Assembly (NCBI RefSeq): GCF_907165205.1
Contig: NC_058197.1
Span: 15,182,266 to 15,246,265, forward strand
From: Coccinella septempunctata
Lineage: Eukaryota; Arthropoda; Insecta; Coleoptera; Coccinellidae
DNA: 64,000 nucleotides
Direction: 5' to 3'
The first letter of the stretch is position 1. The number at the start of each line of letters is the position of its first letter. Positions 1 through 12,530 of this stretch are shown piece after piece. A program made the position numbers and the translations under genes. The notes beneath the pieces were generated by a model. That model was not told where the DNA came from. It made no database searches and saw only the letters and a list, made by a program, of their open reading frames with translations.

Positions 1-31
1 ATGTTGATCTTTTGCTCTCTACCCTACTCAT

Positions 32-1000
32 TCATAAGAACCCAAGGAGGTCGTCAATGGTGTTGATGAAACCGACCACATCCTTAGGGACCTTGGCCGT
101 TACCTCGTGTGTATCCAGTGCTGGTTTTCCCATATGAATGTTTCTTAGGCCAGCCAGCTCTGAACACTTGTTCAGCTGTTTCTGCTTCTGATCCACAGAG
201 CCTACAAATCTCATCTACGGACTTTCCCATACGGTACAATTAATATTTGAACTGACAGTGCCCTATCAGCAGTCCCACCATCATCCAAAGCTCAGCTCGT
301 GACAGCTTCAACAGATTTCGGGTAAAGGTCGGTGAAATCATCACGAATTTCTTTGAGTAAGCCCAGGAAAGTTCCTCCAGAAGGTTATTCTGTTGTTCAA
401 CTCCCATTGTTGGACCGCTGCCATATATTGGTATTTTCCAAGCTCACAGGAAGTCTCTGGTCCAGCAGGTGTTTATCTTGATGTTCTTTTTGCAAGTTAA
501 TCGGCTTTTTCATTTCCTTCAACACCACAATGCCCTGGTACCCATGGTAGAGTCACCTTGTTGTCTTTGGCCAGTTGCTTTATGGTATTACGTCACTCCG
601 ATATCAACAGAGACCCCTGGTAGTGTGATTGCAGATGCCTCAGCGTAATTTGGCTGTCCGTGGTGTTATAAATATGCTCTCCCTTGAGGTTCATTTTAAG
701 ACACTCCTGAGCGTAAACGTAAACAGCCAATGTCTTGGTCTGGAACATAGAGGCTTCACTTCCCAGGAATTTAGAGATCTTCAGTTTAGGTCCATATACG
801 CCAATGCTAGTACGCCTTTCTGATTTTGATCCATCAGTAAACCACGTGGATGGGCGATTTACGAAACTTATCGCAGGAGGACGGTCAGCTATGACGGTTT
901 CAAAGGGCGTTTTCAAATAGAAGATGATTGGCATAACATCCGATTGTTTTGCCAAGGGGTTTGAGGCCAGTTGAAGCCAGTTTCCAGGTAGTAGATTCCC
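32..1000 (-). pseudogene. LINE relic: RNase H domain and C-terminal tail (minus strand)
   Basis: This is the 3' part of a non-LTR retrotransposon polyprotein. An open stretch at 593-955 carries the RNase H start (WFTDGS, with the first catalytic Asp) and a later TDSQ that matches the third acidic block. Further downstream on the same strand, around 510-560, the DNA reads VTLPWVPGHCGVEGN, the W-x-PGH-x-G-x-x-GN box of RNase H. The last segment (32-214) reads like the Cys-rich tail, with CSELAGLR, and stops at 32-34. The pieces lie in different frames, so the gene is broken. The second acidic residue (expected in an AE pair) is not evident, so the enzyme is dead. RNase H places it in the I-type/LOA-like group rather than jockey proper. 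The element is 5' truncated near 1000. Confidence 0.8.
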
Positions 1001-2450
1001 GTTAAGGAAAAGTTAGATGCACTATGAATTAGCTACAAATTGATGGAATGGTGCCAGTGGTTCTTAGATCTCCATAGAACGATAGATCAGTTAGCTCGCT
1101 CTTTCCACACTCTTCTACCTCAAAATCACGCTCCCTGAATGTGTCAACAGCGACTTGACAGCCGAGGCCGATACGTCCCTGATCGCCAGCAATGTCGACT
1201 GCGACTGAAGGGAGTTTAGGTGCGAATGAAATATTGTCACCTGTGCACGAAGATGACTATTAATAGCGAGACGCTTTGATTAGATCGTTCGCGATTGGAT
1301 GAGGCGTACGCTGCGGATCGGGTTATATATTGCTAGAAGATGATGCACGGTTCGACAGGTGCACCATCAATCCCGAGGAACAAGTAAGACTCTTCGGTCA
1401 ACCAGGAGGTCGTCGGATCGAAACATGGAAATGGGATAGCTGGAAATAGCTACGGTTGTACTGGAACAGGAAATTGGAGTTCTTTCCTCGAAGATAAGGG
1501 CTATCCTGAACGTTGCAAAGATTCCATTATGCCGATAAAGTTTTTTTAAGTGAAAAAAAATGTTGTCGTCACTGCTTCATCAAGAAGTTTATTTACAATT
1601 GAAGTATTAGAAGTGCAAAAAACCTTCCAACTTCTCTGCCTTTTGTGTTCAAATTGCCAGTTTTTTTTTTGCTGGACGTGAAATTGACTACTTTCCAACT
1701 GCTCGTCGAGTGTTTTGAAAATGTATGTAGAGCTTCTGGGTTAGAATAATAGGATTAAAAAAAAAAACTCCACAAGATAGTCTAAACTCGCGGAAATCAA
1801 AAAAACTGACCCATTTTCTTGGATTCTCCCTCTTCTTCTCGTGTTCGTTCCTTGTGGACCCAATATAGGTTGAATTTCGAACGAAGATTGTTCAGTTGCA
1901 TAGACGAGTACCCTTTCAGAAAGAAGTTGCGACGTTGCCATATCACCGAAAATGTCCGAGTTTCGACGAATCTTTTCGAATCTATGAAACGAGAGCCATA
2001 CGTTCCGTTGGAAACCTTCCAAATCGCCCCCGATCGGTTCGGCGTTATCTGCGTTGATCCGTTACGCCGTTCCGACGTTAACTTCGATCCATTTTCGATT
2101 TCTTCACCGTTCCGTCAGATTCGATTAGGGACAGACCGACGTGCCACTTAATACGTTTAATTGACTGGCCGGGAATAGATTTTGTTTGAGATTCCACGGC
2201 GTCGTTGCTAGGAAAGAGCCTCGGAAGAGTTGCGAAACGCGTATAGACGACGGTTTCGCTCTAGGCCGTCTTGGACGGCGGAGAAACGGTAACGATTAAA
2301 CGACGATTTTATTTTTTTTAATGGGTCGGTTGACGGATTGTTATCGATAGGCGTAAATTTCGGTCTGGTTGTAAATTTTCCGATGGGGATTCGTTTGATC
2401 TTACTATTGTTTTTGCTTCTTCTCTCGATGAAAAGACGAGGAATTTTGGT
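1001..2450. other. Unclassified sequence, no supported gene
   Basis: I see no recognisable domain here. A 110-codon open stretch on the plus strand (1819-2151) overlaps a minus-strand open stretch, has no family resemblance I recognise and lies in CpG-rich sequence where stops are rare. I do not call it a gene. Several T and A homopolymers occur at 1540-1680 and 1750-1770. Confidence 0.5.
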
Positions 2451-2462
2451 ACACCCTGTATA
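2451..2462. repeat. ACCCTGTATA-type transposon end
   Basis: The motif ACACCCTGTATA occurs here, and ACCCTGTATA recurs at 3211-3220. Related CCCTGTAT motifs close the element at 35.1-37.4 kb. Such ends are typical of TA-inserting insect elements. I could not find a matching inverted partner for this copy, so it is probably the surviving end of a decayed element. Confidence 0.4.
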
Positions 2463-2985
2463 CAACAAAGCGAGTTTAACCTAGATGGAACTTATTTTAA
2501 GGATCTCAGTAGCCTATTTTCTAAAATATAAAAACTCCTTTCAATGCCTATTTCATTGGATCTAAGTCCTTGGCATTTTTTTTGTGAAAAACTGTTAATA
2601 TCTCCGAAAGTATCGGGGACAGAGATAAAGAAGTTCTAGACAAAAATATTCAGATAAATATAGAGAACCGAAAAAAGTTATCATAACAAAGGCGTGCCAT
2701 TTGAAATAACGAAGTTTGAAATTTTTTTTCGAATAAGAGGCAACTTCGCAACATAGAAAATATTTTATTCAGATAGACCAAAAGCGTAAATTTTCCGAAC
2801 AATCCTATGATTCCCTTTATAACATACGTGTCTCTTATCACTCTTCCAATAAGAAAATACTCAAAAACGCCACTGAAGTGGAGGACTGAACCCACATATG
2901 AAAAAATATAAATTTTTTTTTCGATATCACTGAAATTTCTCGAAACAGAAGAACCAATTCAAAGATCCGAAAAATGAGTTTTCAC
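2463..2985. other. AT-rich unclassified sequence
   Basis: The sequence is AT-rich with many poly-A and poly-T runs. I recognise no gene or structured repeat. An 81-codon minus-strand open stretch (2650-2895) looks accidental. Confidence 0.4.
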
Positions 2986-3106
2986 TTAGTGGGTGCGCCC
3001 ACCAAAGTAGCGTAGCAATGACATGGCACACACAAGACAAAGGCATCGCTTTTGTCATGTATATGCCATGTCAGTTTTAGGCTACTTAGGTGGGCGCTCT
3101 CCCTTA
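2986..3106. mobile_element. Small foldback MITE with TTA target duplication
   Basis: Two imperfect inverted arms of about 38 bp face each other: one starts GGGTGCGCCCACC and the other ends GGTGGGCGCTCTCCC. Both arms contain the ACATGGCA/TGCCATGT pair. The centre holds another short hairpin (GACAAA...TTTGTC). TTA flanks both ends (2986-2988 and 3104-3106), as expected for a Harbinger-type insertion. There is no coding capacity. The superfamily assignment rests only on the 3-bp duplication. Confidence 0.6.
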
Positions 3107-5465
3107 TAAACTGAAGAAAAAAGAAGATTGAGGAATGGGTTTTTGGCCATTACCAATTTTTTGAAAATCGAGCTTACAGACCTGCCACTCAATCTCATCG
3201 AATTTTGCCCACCCTGTATAGCAACACTGAAAATTCGATTCGAGTGCAAATATACCAGTAATCATCGAAACTCTCGGCAGAAATTTGTTCGAAAATCGAA
3301 AAAGCATCGAAAAATTACAGCGCAAAAACCGATAAATTCAAGCAGCGACCGACAAATATCAAAAACAAACGAGAAAACGACGTTATTCTAGTTTCCCCCC
3401 GTGTAGCGGCGGTAAAAACGATCCCCTCGCGGTAATTAAGAAACGTATTTAAAAAATGGGCAGATACGGCGAAACTTCCAGCCATATATATCCCTTATAC
3501 TTTATAGGAAATTGCCTTATGTTCCGTTTCAACCGTGGAGGTTTTTTTTTCTGTGCACGGCGCGGAAGGACGATCTCCGTTCTACCCAGACGTCGGTGGC
3601 TGGTCGATCGGGAGGAAAAAGAGACGGGGTTAGGGCGGACGTGATGGAGATCGCCCGAATATTGGAGGAAAACCGCCATTTTTGCAGGGCTGGATTTGGA
3701 GTTATCGGTAATGGGGAATTCTCCTCAAATAAATATTCTTCAAATATGAGGTTTCAAGATTTAAATCGCTTCGTTTCTAGTTTACGATTTGGCAACAGCG
3801 CCTACTAAAAAATAAAAAGGACAATGGCTTCTTTATAAAATAACAGCTGTTGATGTACAGCCATCATAAGGCGCGTACTCACTGGCGAGCCTCAACATCA
3901 ACCTGCCATAAAAGTCCCATAAAATTTTACGACCTTCCTCGTTCGTCGCAGTCTTCATAGACAGCCATGTCTATCTCATCAAGATAGTGTATTTGTTGTC
4001 CTTTATTATCAACGCATATTTCATTCGATGTTGCCAACTTGTGCAATAGAAACGAAAAGCTTTAAATTTCATATACCCCTTTTTATTTTTTATCTTCAAG
4101 TACTTCACAATTTTTGTCAGGAGTATTCCCTATTGGAGAGTTCGATGCAAACTTCTGATCAGGATGAGAAGTTGTGGTAGCCAATATCAGATTCCCAAAG
4201 TTGCGATGATTGTTTCGGAGCTGAACTTTATACAAGGTGTTGAAGAATATTTGCCAATAAATTCGTGAGATTTTCCAGCTCAGTTGCCTCCAAACGACCA
4301 AAGATCTCACGCTCAAGCACCTGAACCTCCAAGTTATCTGATTTTTGTTTAATCAACACAATAGAAAGTATTTTCTATAGCTATAACTAGTAAATTTGTT
4401 GCCAGAGTTGTGGCAAGAGATCTCGAAGTTATCCTGTGAGAATCAAAGGTTTTTTGGTATTGCTCCCCAGAGCGCTCTATTAGATCTAAATAGGGGAATC
4501 TTGGAGGTTATCCTAGATATGGAACCCCCGGTTTTCTCACCAATCATTGTGATAGATTTCATTGTTCTCCTGGAGGAGTGAATTTGCCATCGTTTCCCGA
4601 CAGTCCACCCCTGCGAGCTTGGCTCCTTTCTGATAATCCATACTTATTACTTGTTCTTATTCTTTTCCTCCCGTTCATCCGATGATGAACGGTAATTGGG
4701 TGGAGGTAAACGACAGATAGTCCGCCGGTTGTTTTCTGCTCGAATTTTTGATAACTTCCCTGTTTTTCCGTCGTACCCGACCTAATTTGCTGGTTTAATG
4801 GAAGAAAAACACGAGCGGCAACCTCGGAAGCGATGTTCGAAAATTCCGTCTAGATGGGGGGAAACGGACGGCTTGGAGACGCAGAAAAAATTACGAGCGA
4901 TATGCCAGAAGCCTGCGTTTCGATCTCACGGGCCGATAAAGAACATAAAATGTCGAAAAAAAACTTTAAACAAACCTACATGGAAAAACCTACATCACCT
5001 CATACTGTCCTCGATCTCCCGAAAAATTCCACCGTATCATTAGTGGAAAACGAAGGAACCGACTTTCCAATACATAATCTTCATTCTAAATCGGTTCATT
5101 CCCATTAGGTGACACGTTCGCATCTATTTCTAGATACATGACAAACACCTCGATCTCATCGATACACATATTCTCACAATATCGCATCTATTTCTGTATC
5201 GCATGGTCACAAAACAAGACGTATCCGAGACAGGATGAAAGTTATACCTACTGCAGAAGATGTGCGGGAGTGTTCTGGAATCCAGGTCTGGACTCTGGAC
5301 CTCGAAGTAGCTACACTTCAGTTCAGTTTCGTTCAGGATATCGACGAAATCGCAGTTCTGTGAATTCGCAGGTCATTATACGAACAACGGTGTTCTCTTA
5401 TTCTCAGATATGCTATAAAAAACAGAAAGAAATGCTCCACTTCCTCTTCACCGAAAAAAAAAATA
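3107..5465. other. Unclassified sequence, no supported gene
   Basis: Open stretches at 3512-3808, 4083-4316, 4798-5108 and 5138-5479 are short, overlap on both strands and show no domain I recognise. An ACCCTGTATA motif lies at 3211-3220. The part around 3400-3700 and 4650-5110 is CpG-rich and looks unique rather than repetitive. Confidence 0.4.
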
Positions 5466-6970
5466 CGTTGGCTACCTGACAAAGTGGTTTGACAACCTGC
5501 TAAAGTCGTCTACTAGACAAAAGTCGTTTACTCGGCAAAAATTGTTGGGCTACCTTGCAAAGGTAGCAGTAAAAACATCTGGCTAAGATGTAGTTAACTC
5601 GACAGAACTCGTTTATCCGACAAAAGTCGTAAGGCTACTTGACAAAATCGATAAAAAGCGTTAACTACCCAAAAGTCGTTCACTCCCCGAAATTAATTGA
5701 CTCGATAAAAGTCGTTGGACTACCTGATGTGTCGTCCAATCGACCAAAGTGGCTTGGCTACGAAAAAAAGTCGTTTACTCAACGTTCGTCTGACAAAGTT
5801 GCTTTACTCGTCAAAAGTCGTTGGTCTACCCAACAACGTTGTTTGTTCAACAATTTTCATTAGACAGCCTATCGAAAACGTTCAATAGATGAGACGTTCT
5901 GCTACCTGCGGTAGTCGTTTTTTCGAAAAAAGTCACTCATCGAATAGTTGTTGATTCGGCAATAGTTTGGTAGCCTGTCGAAGTCGTTAACTCGACAGAA
6001 GTCTTTGAGACTTGTCAAAGTCGTTAACTCGTCAGAAGTCGTTATTTTCTGGACCAAAGACGTTCACCTGGCAGGTTTCGTTTACTTGACAAAAGTCGTT
6101 GGACCACTTGACAACGTCGTCAACTCGACGCAACTCTTCTGAACACCTGACAGTTATCCGTCGGAAAACATTTTCTGCTCGACAAAAGTTGTTCACCGGA
6201 CAAATTTTCTTCGTCTACGTGACAGAGTTGTTTTCTTGACATAATCGTAGAGTCAATTGTCAAAGTTTTTTACTCATCGAAAGCCGTTTGGTTACCTAAC
6301 AGAGTCAATTCTCGACAAAAGTCGTTGGGCTACTCGACAACGACAGGCGTCGTTTGAATTACTCAACGTTCGTCTGACAAAGTTGCTTTACTCGTCAAAA
6401 GTCGTCGGTCTACCTAACAACGTCGTTTGTTAATGAACAAGGCGGCCTATCCAAAACGTTCAATAGATGCGACGTTCTCCTACCTGCGGTAGTGGTTTAT
6501 TCGAAAAAATCAATTTAATAGTTGTTGTGTCGACAATGGTTTGGTCGCCTATCAAAGTCGTTAACTCGACAGAAGTCTTTGGGATTTGTCGAAGTCTTTG
6601 ACTCGTCGGAAGTCGTTATTTTCTATGCCAAAGTCGTTCATCTCGCAGAATTCGCTCACTTGACAAAAGTTGTTGGACCTCTTGACAATGTCGTCTACTC
6701 GACAATACTCTTTTGAACACCTGACAGTTTCCTTACGGAAAAAATTTTCTGCTAGACAAAAATTGTTCACCGAACAATATTTCTTCGTCTACGTGACAGA
6801 GTCGTTCCCTTTACAAAGTCGTAGAGCCAACTGTCAAAGTTGTTTACTCGTTGAAAGTCGTTTCGCTACCTCACAGAGTCAATTGTAAAAAAGTCGTTGA
6901 CCTGACAAAAATCGTTTACTCGACAAAAGTCGTTGGCTACTTGACAACGACAGGAGTCGTTTGAATACCC
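5466..6970. repeat. Degenerate AAAGTCGTT minisatellite, first block
   Basis: The sequence is built from roughly 18-21 bp units around the core CAAAAGTCGTT followed by TACTCGA or GGNCTACCTGA. Units are strongly diverged. A longer repeat of about 584-607 bp is visible: the segment containing CAACGTTCGTCTGACAAAG occurs at about 5780 and 6364, and GACAACGACAGG occurs at about 6336 and 6943. It reads as an old, internally duplicated array. Open reading frames in it are by-products of the repeat. Confidence 0.85.
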
Positions 6971-7544
6971 GACTCTCGTGCACCCAGACGAAAAGCCGTC
7001 AAAAACGCAAATACGTTCAGCCAGACCTGCGGTCTGACGGGACGTACCTACGTCCAGATTCCGGCGATGTGCGGGTGCATCGCGACGTCTTCGGGACGAC
7101 GTCTTCGTCGTCCGAACACGCCTGAAACGTGTGACTGTTCCGAGCTAATCGAGCGCACCTCCTCCGACGGGCCGGGGTCGCGTTTGCCAACTTGGCTCCG
7201 AGATAGCGTTTGTCCGTTTTTTCTTTGTTTTCGTTGTCGCTCCCGTTCCTGTTAATGATTTGGCTCTACCAGCTAATTTATAGGTGTATTAATTCCATTA
7301 ATTTATGCGTCAAACGGAATTTGTTCGGTCGTCGGTACGAGGCTATTCTCGATGGATGAGGGGGGGTGTGGGAGGGGGAGACGCGAGGCCTGCGGGAGAT
7401 TAGCGGATTTTATCGGGTGGAGACGCGTTCTATTCTCGATCTAGTGCGTGCGAATCGGAATTAGATGAACCTGGGTCGAGACGTGTTCCTTCAAAGAAGT
7501 TGGTACAGGGAAGACGCGCTGCCTGAGGGACTTTTACTCGAAAG
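6971..7544. other. CpG-rich block between two satellite blocks
   Basis: This is non-repetitive, GC- and CpG-rich sequence that separates the two AAAGTCGTT arrays. It includes a G-rich run at about 7360-7385. No gene is recognised; the 62-codon plus-strand stretch at 7067-7255 is unlikely to be coding. Confidence 0.4.
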
Positions 7545-9080
7545 AAGCCTTTTGGGTACCTGTGAAAGTCGTTTTCTAGTCAAAAGTCCTATCTGACAGA
7601 ATTCTTTCACTCGTCAGAGATCGTTGGTCTACCTAAGAAAGTCGTTGTGCTATACAAGTCGTTCGGCTACCTTTCGAAGACGTTCACTAATCAAAAGTCG
7701 TTTGGGAAGCAGTCAAAGTCGTTTACTAATCAAAAGTCGTTTGGGTGCCTGTCAAAGTCGTTTACTCTAGTAAAGTCGTTTGGCTCAATGAGAGTCATCT
7801 ATCGAATAAAGTAATTATCTCGACAAAAGTCGTTTACCTGACAAAATTCCTTTACTCGTCCGAGGTCGTTGGTCTACCTAAGAAAGTTGTTATGCTATAC
7901 AAGTCGTTCAGCTACCTTTCGCAGACGTTTATTAATCAAAAGTCGTTTGGGTAACAGTCAAAGTCGTTTACTAATCAAAAGTCGTTCGGGTACCTGTCAA
8001 AGTCGTTTACCCTACAAAAGTCGTTTGGCTTAATGAGAGTCATCTATCGAACGAAGTAATTATCTCGGCAAAAGTTGTTTACCCGACAAAATTCCTTCAC
8101 TCGTCAGAGGTCGTTGATCTACCTAAGAAAGTCGTTATGCTATACAAGTCGTTCAGCTACCTTTCGAAGACGTTTATTAATCAAAAGTCGTTTGGGTAAC
8201 AGTCAAAGTCGTTGACTATTCAAAAGTCGTTTGGGTATCTGTCAAAGTCGTTTACCCAACAAAGGTCGTTTGGCTTAATGAGAGTCATCTATCGAACGAA
8301 GTAATTATCTCGGCAAAAGTCGTTTACCCGACAAAATTCCTTGACTCGTCAGAGGTCGTTGGTCTACCTAAGAAAGTCGTTATGCTATACAAGTCGTTCA
8401 GCTACCTTTCGAAGACGTTTATTAATCAAAAGTCGTTTGGGTAACAGTCAAAGTCGTTTACTAATCAAAAGTCGTTTGGGTACCTGTCAAAGTCGTTTAC
8501 CCTACAAAAGTCGTTTGGCTTAATGAGAGTCATCTATCGAACGAAGTAATTATCTCGGCAAAAGTCGTTTACCCGACAAAATTCCTTGACTCGTCAGAGG
8601 TCGTTGGTCTACCTAAGAAAGTCGTTATGCTATACAAGTCGTTCAGCTACCTTTCGAAGACGTTTATTAATCAAAAGTCGTTTGGGTAACAGTCAAAGTC
8701 GTTGACTATTCAAAAGTCGTTTGGGTATCTGTCAAAGTCGTTTACCCAACAAAGGTCGTTTGGCTTAATGAGAGTCATCTATCGAACGAAGTAATTATCT
8801 CGGCAAAAGTCGTTTACCCGACAAAATTCCTTCACTCGTCAGAGGTCGTTGGTCTACCTAAGAAAGTCGTTGTTCTATACAAGTCGTTCGGCTACCTGTC
8901 GAAGACGTTTACAAATTAAAAGTCGTTTGGGTGACAGTCAAAGTCGTTTACTAATCAAAAGTCGTTTGAGTACCTGTCAATGTCGTTTACTCTACAAAAG
9001 TCGTTTAGCTTAATGAGAGTCATCTATCGACTAAAGTAATTATCTCGACAAAAGTCGTTGGTCTACCTAAGAAAGTCGTT
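7545..9080. repeat. AAAGTCGTT satellite with 245-bp higher-order unit
   Basis: The same AAAGTCGTT core is organised here into an exact 245-bp unit. The marker AATGAGAGTCATCTATCGA starts one base after 7786, 8031, 8276, 8521, 8766 and 9011, a constant spacing of 245 bp. Two unit types alternate: one reads TTTACTAATCAAAAGTCG then TTTACCCTAC, the other TTGACTATTCAAAAGTCG then TTTACCCAAC. The real period over most of the array is therefore a 490-bp dimer. The outer units are more diverged than the inner ones, as expected when unequal exchange homogenises the middle. Confidence 0.9.
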
Positions 9081-10159
9081 TTATCCCTCAGATCAAAATC
9101 ATAGTCACTGATTGCTACTCAAATAATTTCAACTGAGTCTTGAAAAATTCGTAATATCAGTGAAGTCATCTAAGCCACATCAGAATTGCATGTAGAATCC
9201 AAAAATGCGATAATTTATTGAGCGTGTCATTCGAACAAAACAGCTGTTTCTCATTTCAGACTTTGTAACGTAAACGAGATGATAAATTCTACCCGGTTCT
9301 TGTGGCACAAAAAATTATGATCAAAGGGTGAAGAAATCTCCGATCGTTAAATATGCCCACCTCGTGTACATCATCCAGCGCATTTGCCGACGAATCGAAC
9401 AGTGTTTACGCTTCCGTTAACAAAATTGATACCGAAAATACCATCTTCACAATTTACGACGGCCGAACGTCAACTTTTGAGTACTCGACCGAAGACAGAA
9501 AATAGTCGTTAAACGCGCTCAACGTATTCCGGTCGTGTAGACGTAGAGTGTGACCCGATTTGAATGTTTATAACCACGTTGACGAAGATTCGAATTTTCG
9601 AAAAATACCCGCTGAAAGTGCCATCAATTTTACTGAAAATAGTCCATATACGATTAAGGGTTCTTATGACAGCTAAAGGTGCAAAATGTTGGGAGCTTGG
9701 AAGGTCGAACGAAGTCCTTTTCACGATCACTGACCGGCTATGTTTTTTCACGAAGGATGAAATTGTGCTCAGTTCACACATTGACACATAAGCTACATAA
9801 AAAGGAATGTCTACGGATTTACTAGTAACGAACTATTTGGATAACTGAACATAAATGTTGTCAGCTAGGTATACTCTAATTTGGAGCCATCCTCAGGCCC
9901 TAAAAAAAGCTCCAAAACAGAATCAAAAGCCAGGAAGAATCAACATAGAGGATATCGAAGTGTAATTTCCCTTCTTTGCACTTGAATAACCAGATTACTT
10001 TCCTATGAAGGCATAACTCCAACTCACCTTACAAAAAAATCGAAATAAATTATCAGTCAATATTTGCTTGGGGCAAATTGTGGATTTCAAAGGGCATTGG
10101 GTTGCACTGAGACCTTTATATCTATAAAGGTGCTGTATTACTCTCTACGTCTTCTATGC
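9081..10159. other. Unclassified sequence, no supported gene
   Basis: Nothing recognisable. Overlapping open stretches on both strands at 9509-9791 mirror each other and are not supported as genes. Confidence 0.4.
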
Positions 10160-10420
10160 CCTAGTTTTTATGGACTCCAGTACCTGCGATGGCTCAGGAG
10201 GTTACCACCTTTCACCTGCAAGTTCCTCGTATTGAGGATTTCTGTCAACTCATTCTGTCACCAGTTGATCTAGAGTTTCATCCTCCTCCCCACAAAATCT
10301 GCACTGAGTTTCAGCTAGACCCTGAGGCGACAATACCTTGTGAAGAATCCAGTAATCTCAGCAAATTCTGGCTGAGACCAGGATACTTCTTAAGGAACCT
10401 TTTTCAATAATTCAAATGAC
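10160..10420 (-). pseudogene. LINE C-terminal tail fragment (minus strand)
   Basis: Read on the minus strand, the block around 10280-10360 gives AETQCRFCGEEDETLDQLV, the Cys-x-x-Cys...His tail that follows RNase H in the LINE family repeated across this window. Just upstream on that strand, a degraded version of the LTGHCRLR box is visible in another frame. The fragment is frameshifted and short. Its downstream edge matches the segment that also appears in the copies near 32290 and 49890. Confidence 0.65.
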
Positions 10421-11329
10421 TCTCGACATCCTTTATATCTTCAAGAACAGAACCATCCAACCCATTTCGAAATATCCGAAAACAAGGACCAAAACCTCCC
10501 CGAATTCAACGACCTTGAACTTGAAAACAAAAACGAGAGAAACGACTTGACTGGTCGCGGAGAAAGAAGACGTCATCAATCCCCGTTCCGCGAACTCCGT
10601 CGATCATTTCCAAATACACCTCGACTTCCGTACGTTTTGGCAAGAGCAACCCAGAAAAATCGCCTGGCAGACGTTCAACGCAGGTAAATCAGCATGGTTG
10701 TACGGGAAAACGAATATCGTTCCCGCTTTGTAATTTATGAAAATGGCCGCTCGCTAGATGGATGGCTACTTCGCATCGCGCACAGAGGAGAGATCGCTCG
10801 GCCGCGTCGATGTTCATTAGACACTTCTGATCTTTCGATTATTGAGTGGCGACGGTCCCTTTGAGCGGTCTGAGAGATGGCCTCGTAGATCACGGGACTG
10901 TTACGGGTTCGATTTGTCGAAAGCGATGGGAGCGCGCGTCTTAATTTCGTTAGGGATTGATTGATCGGCATCGCGATCGTGCACGAGTTTCGAAGTGTGC
11001 ACGAAAATAAATTTCTACACTGTAGAACTGAGAAATGTTGATGTCGATGAAGAAATTGTGCTCCAGCAACTCAGTGTGTAACTTCCTGTATTTTTCATAT
11101 GTTTAGTAGCCAGGGATTATGGTAAGAACTGTAACCGGCAGTATAACTATAAACTAAAATCAGGCTTAGCCGCTCTTAAATCTACCCCCCCTGTGGCAGC
11201 CATGGAGGCTAGGTTCACCACCTGTATACCTCTGAATTACAGAGGTGACTATGAAGACCCTCTTTGGGGATGACAGGAACGATAGCTGTTTAGGGGCCTG
11301 ATAGAGGTCTATGGTCTAGTCGGAACTTC
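10421..11329. other. Unclassified, partly CpG-rich sequence
   Basis: The block 10480-11000 is CpG-rich and looks unique. From about 11150 the sequence may already belong to the decayed upstream part of the RTE relic that follows, but I cannot align it with confidence. Confidence 0.35.
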
Positions 11330-12230
11330 AATATTTAGACGACTGCGCACTAATCGCTAGCAGCCCAGAGGATCTACAGATAATGTTGGACCACTAAAAA
11401 CATATATACGAAGCTTTGGGCCTTATACTCAATATTGACAAAACCAAAATCCTGGTTTGTCCACCAGAAAGCTTTCATACAGGTATCAGCCTGAAGGATG
11501 AAACTCTAGAACAAGTCTAGCAGTTCAAATGCTTGGAAAGCATCATAAATACTAGGGCTAACCTGAACGCGGAAATGCACAACAATCAATTCGGCATCAC
11601 GGGCATTCTGGAAGCTACAGGACAGAGTATTTCGAAATCACGACTTCAATCTGAAGACCAAGACAGCTGTTTACAAGGCAGTGGTCCTCCCAACGCTTAT
11701 TTACAGAAGCGAAAGCTGGACGCCCTACAGGCGACATATGAAACAGCTTGAACAAACGCAACAACATCAACTAAGACAGATAATGCACATCAGATGGTTC
11801 CACAAAGTTTCGAATGCAGAAGTCTTGCAACGCACGAGTTGTACAACAATTAAGACTCAAGTAACGAGGGCCCGACTCAGATGGAGCGGCCACATTCTGA
11901 GGATGCAAGACACAAGACTTCCCAGAATAGCTCTGTATGGCGTATTCACAGAGGGAGCTCGGAAACCAGGAGGCCAGTATAAGCAGTTTAAGGATATACT
12001 GCACCAATCCCTAAAATCAGTTAACGCCAATCATAACTGAGAACAACTAACGTTAGACAGGTCACAGTGGAGGTCTTCGGTCCACAGTTATAATGGAAAC
12101 ACGAGAAGGGTACAGGGGCGGCCAGATCTGGTTGGTGACTATCCATGCCCAGAGTGAGGAAGGATTTGCAGATCGCGGCTGGGTCTCTTCAGTCACAGGA
12201 GAGCACACAGTCGCAAGTAGCCCTAAGAAA
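11330..12230 (+). pseudogene. RTE-type LINE relic: RT palm to C-terminal zinc finger
   Basis: The plus strand carries a decayed reverse transcriptase. Around 11340-11460 it reads DDCALIASSPEDLQIML, the catalytic YADD region with its downstream helix, then the LILNIDKTKIL segment. The best-preserved open stretch (11681-12040) includes RLRWSGHILRMQDTRLPRIAL and GGQYKQFKDIL, the signature that follows the RT in RTE-type elements. Beyond it, in a shifted frame at about 12140-12215, DNA encoding YPCPE-x-GRICRSRLGLFSHRRAH survives, a C2H2 finger in which one Cys codon has become a stop. Several frameshifts and in-frame stops make it inactive. The endonuclease and N-terminal RT are missing. Confidence 0.8.
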
Positions 12231-12299
12231 TTATAGGTTTGATCGCACCGATAGTTTTGTTTTTGGGTCTTTTTGTGGATTTATTCTCGGTAACGGGAT

Positions 12300-12530
12300 A
12301 CAGCAATGAATGATTGGTCTACTCCAAACAAGCCTGAGGCTCCCACTAGGTTCAGAGAAGGCTCTGTGCTGTTCACAGGGACCAGAGTGGGGATTGTGGG
12401 ACCCCACTCAACCAGTTCATCCCCTACGTGGTGTAGGTTGTACTATACGATGTTCTTTGTCTGCACACTGGACAATATCTGCAGAGGATGGTCCGGAAAA
12501 CATATCTATAAAAGCTGTGACAGTTAGGAA
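12300..12530 (+). pseudogene. LINE RNase H start fragment
   Basis: The plus strand encodes an eroded RNase H opening: EGSVLFTGTRVGIVGP, where the usual catalytic FTDGS has become REGS. A closely related version lies on the minus strand near 47560 (EDGSELSTGTVGL), and both share the downstream TISAED segment. It is a small, isolated piece of the RNase H-bearing LINE family. Confidence 0.55.

Noticed and set aside
1819..2151. 110-codon plus-strand open stretch
   Set aside because: No family resemblance, and the opposite strand is also open over part of it.
2451..3220. Element bounded by the two ACCCTGTATA motifs
   Set aside because: Both motifs point the same way, so they are not inverted ends of one element.
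7545..9080. Regularly spaced repeats as a CRISPR array
   Set aside because: The period is 245 bp, the 'spacers' are themselves repeats, and the sequence is from an animal nuclear genome.
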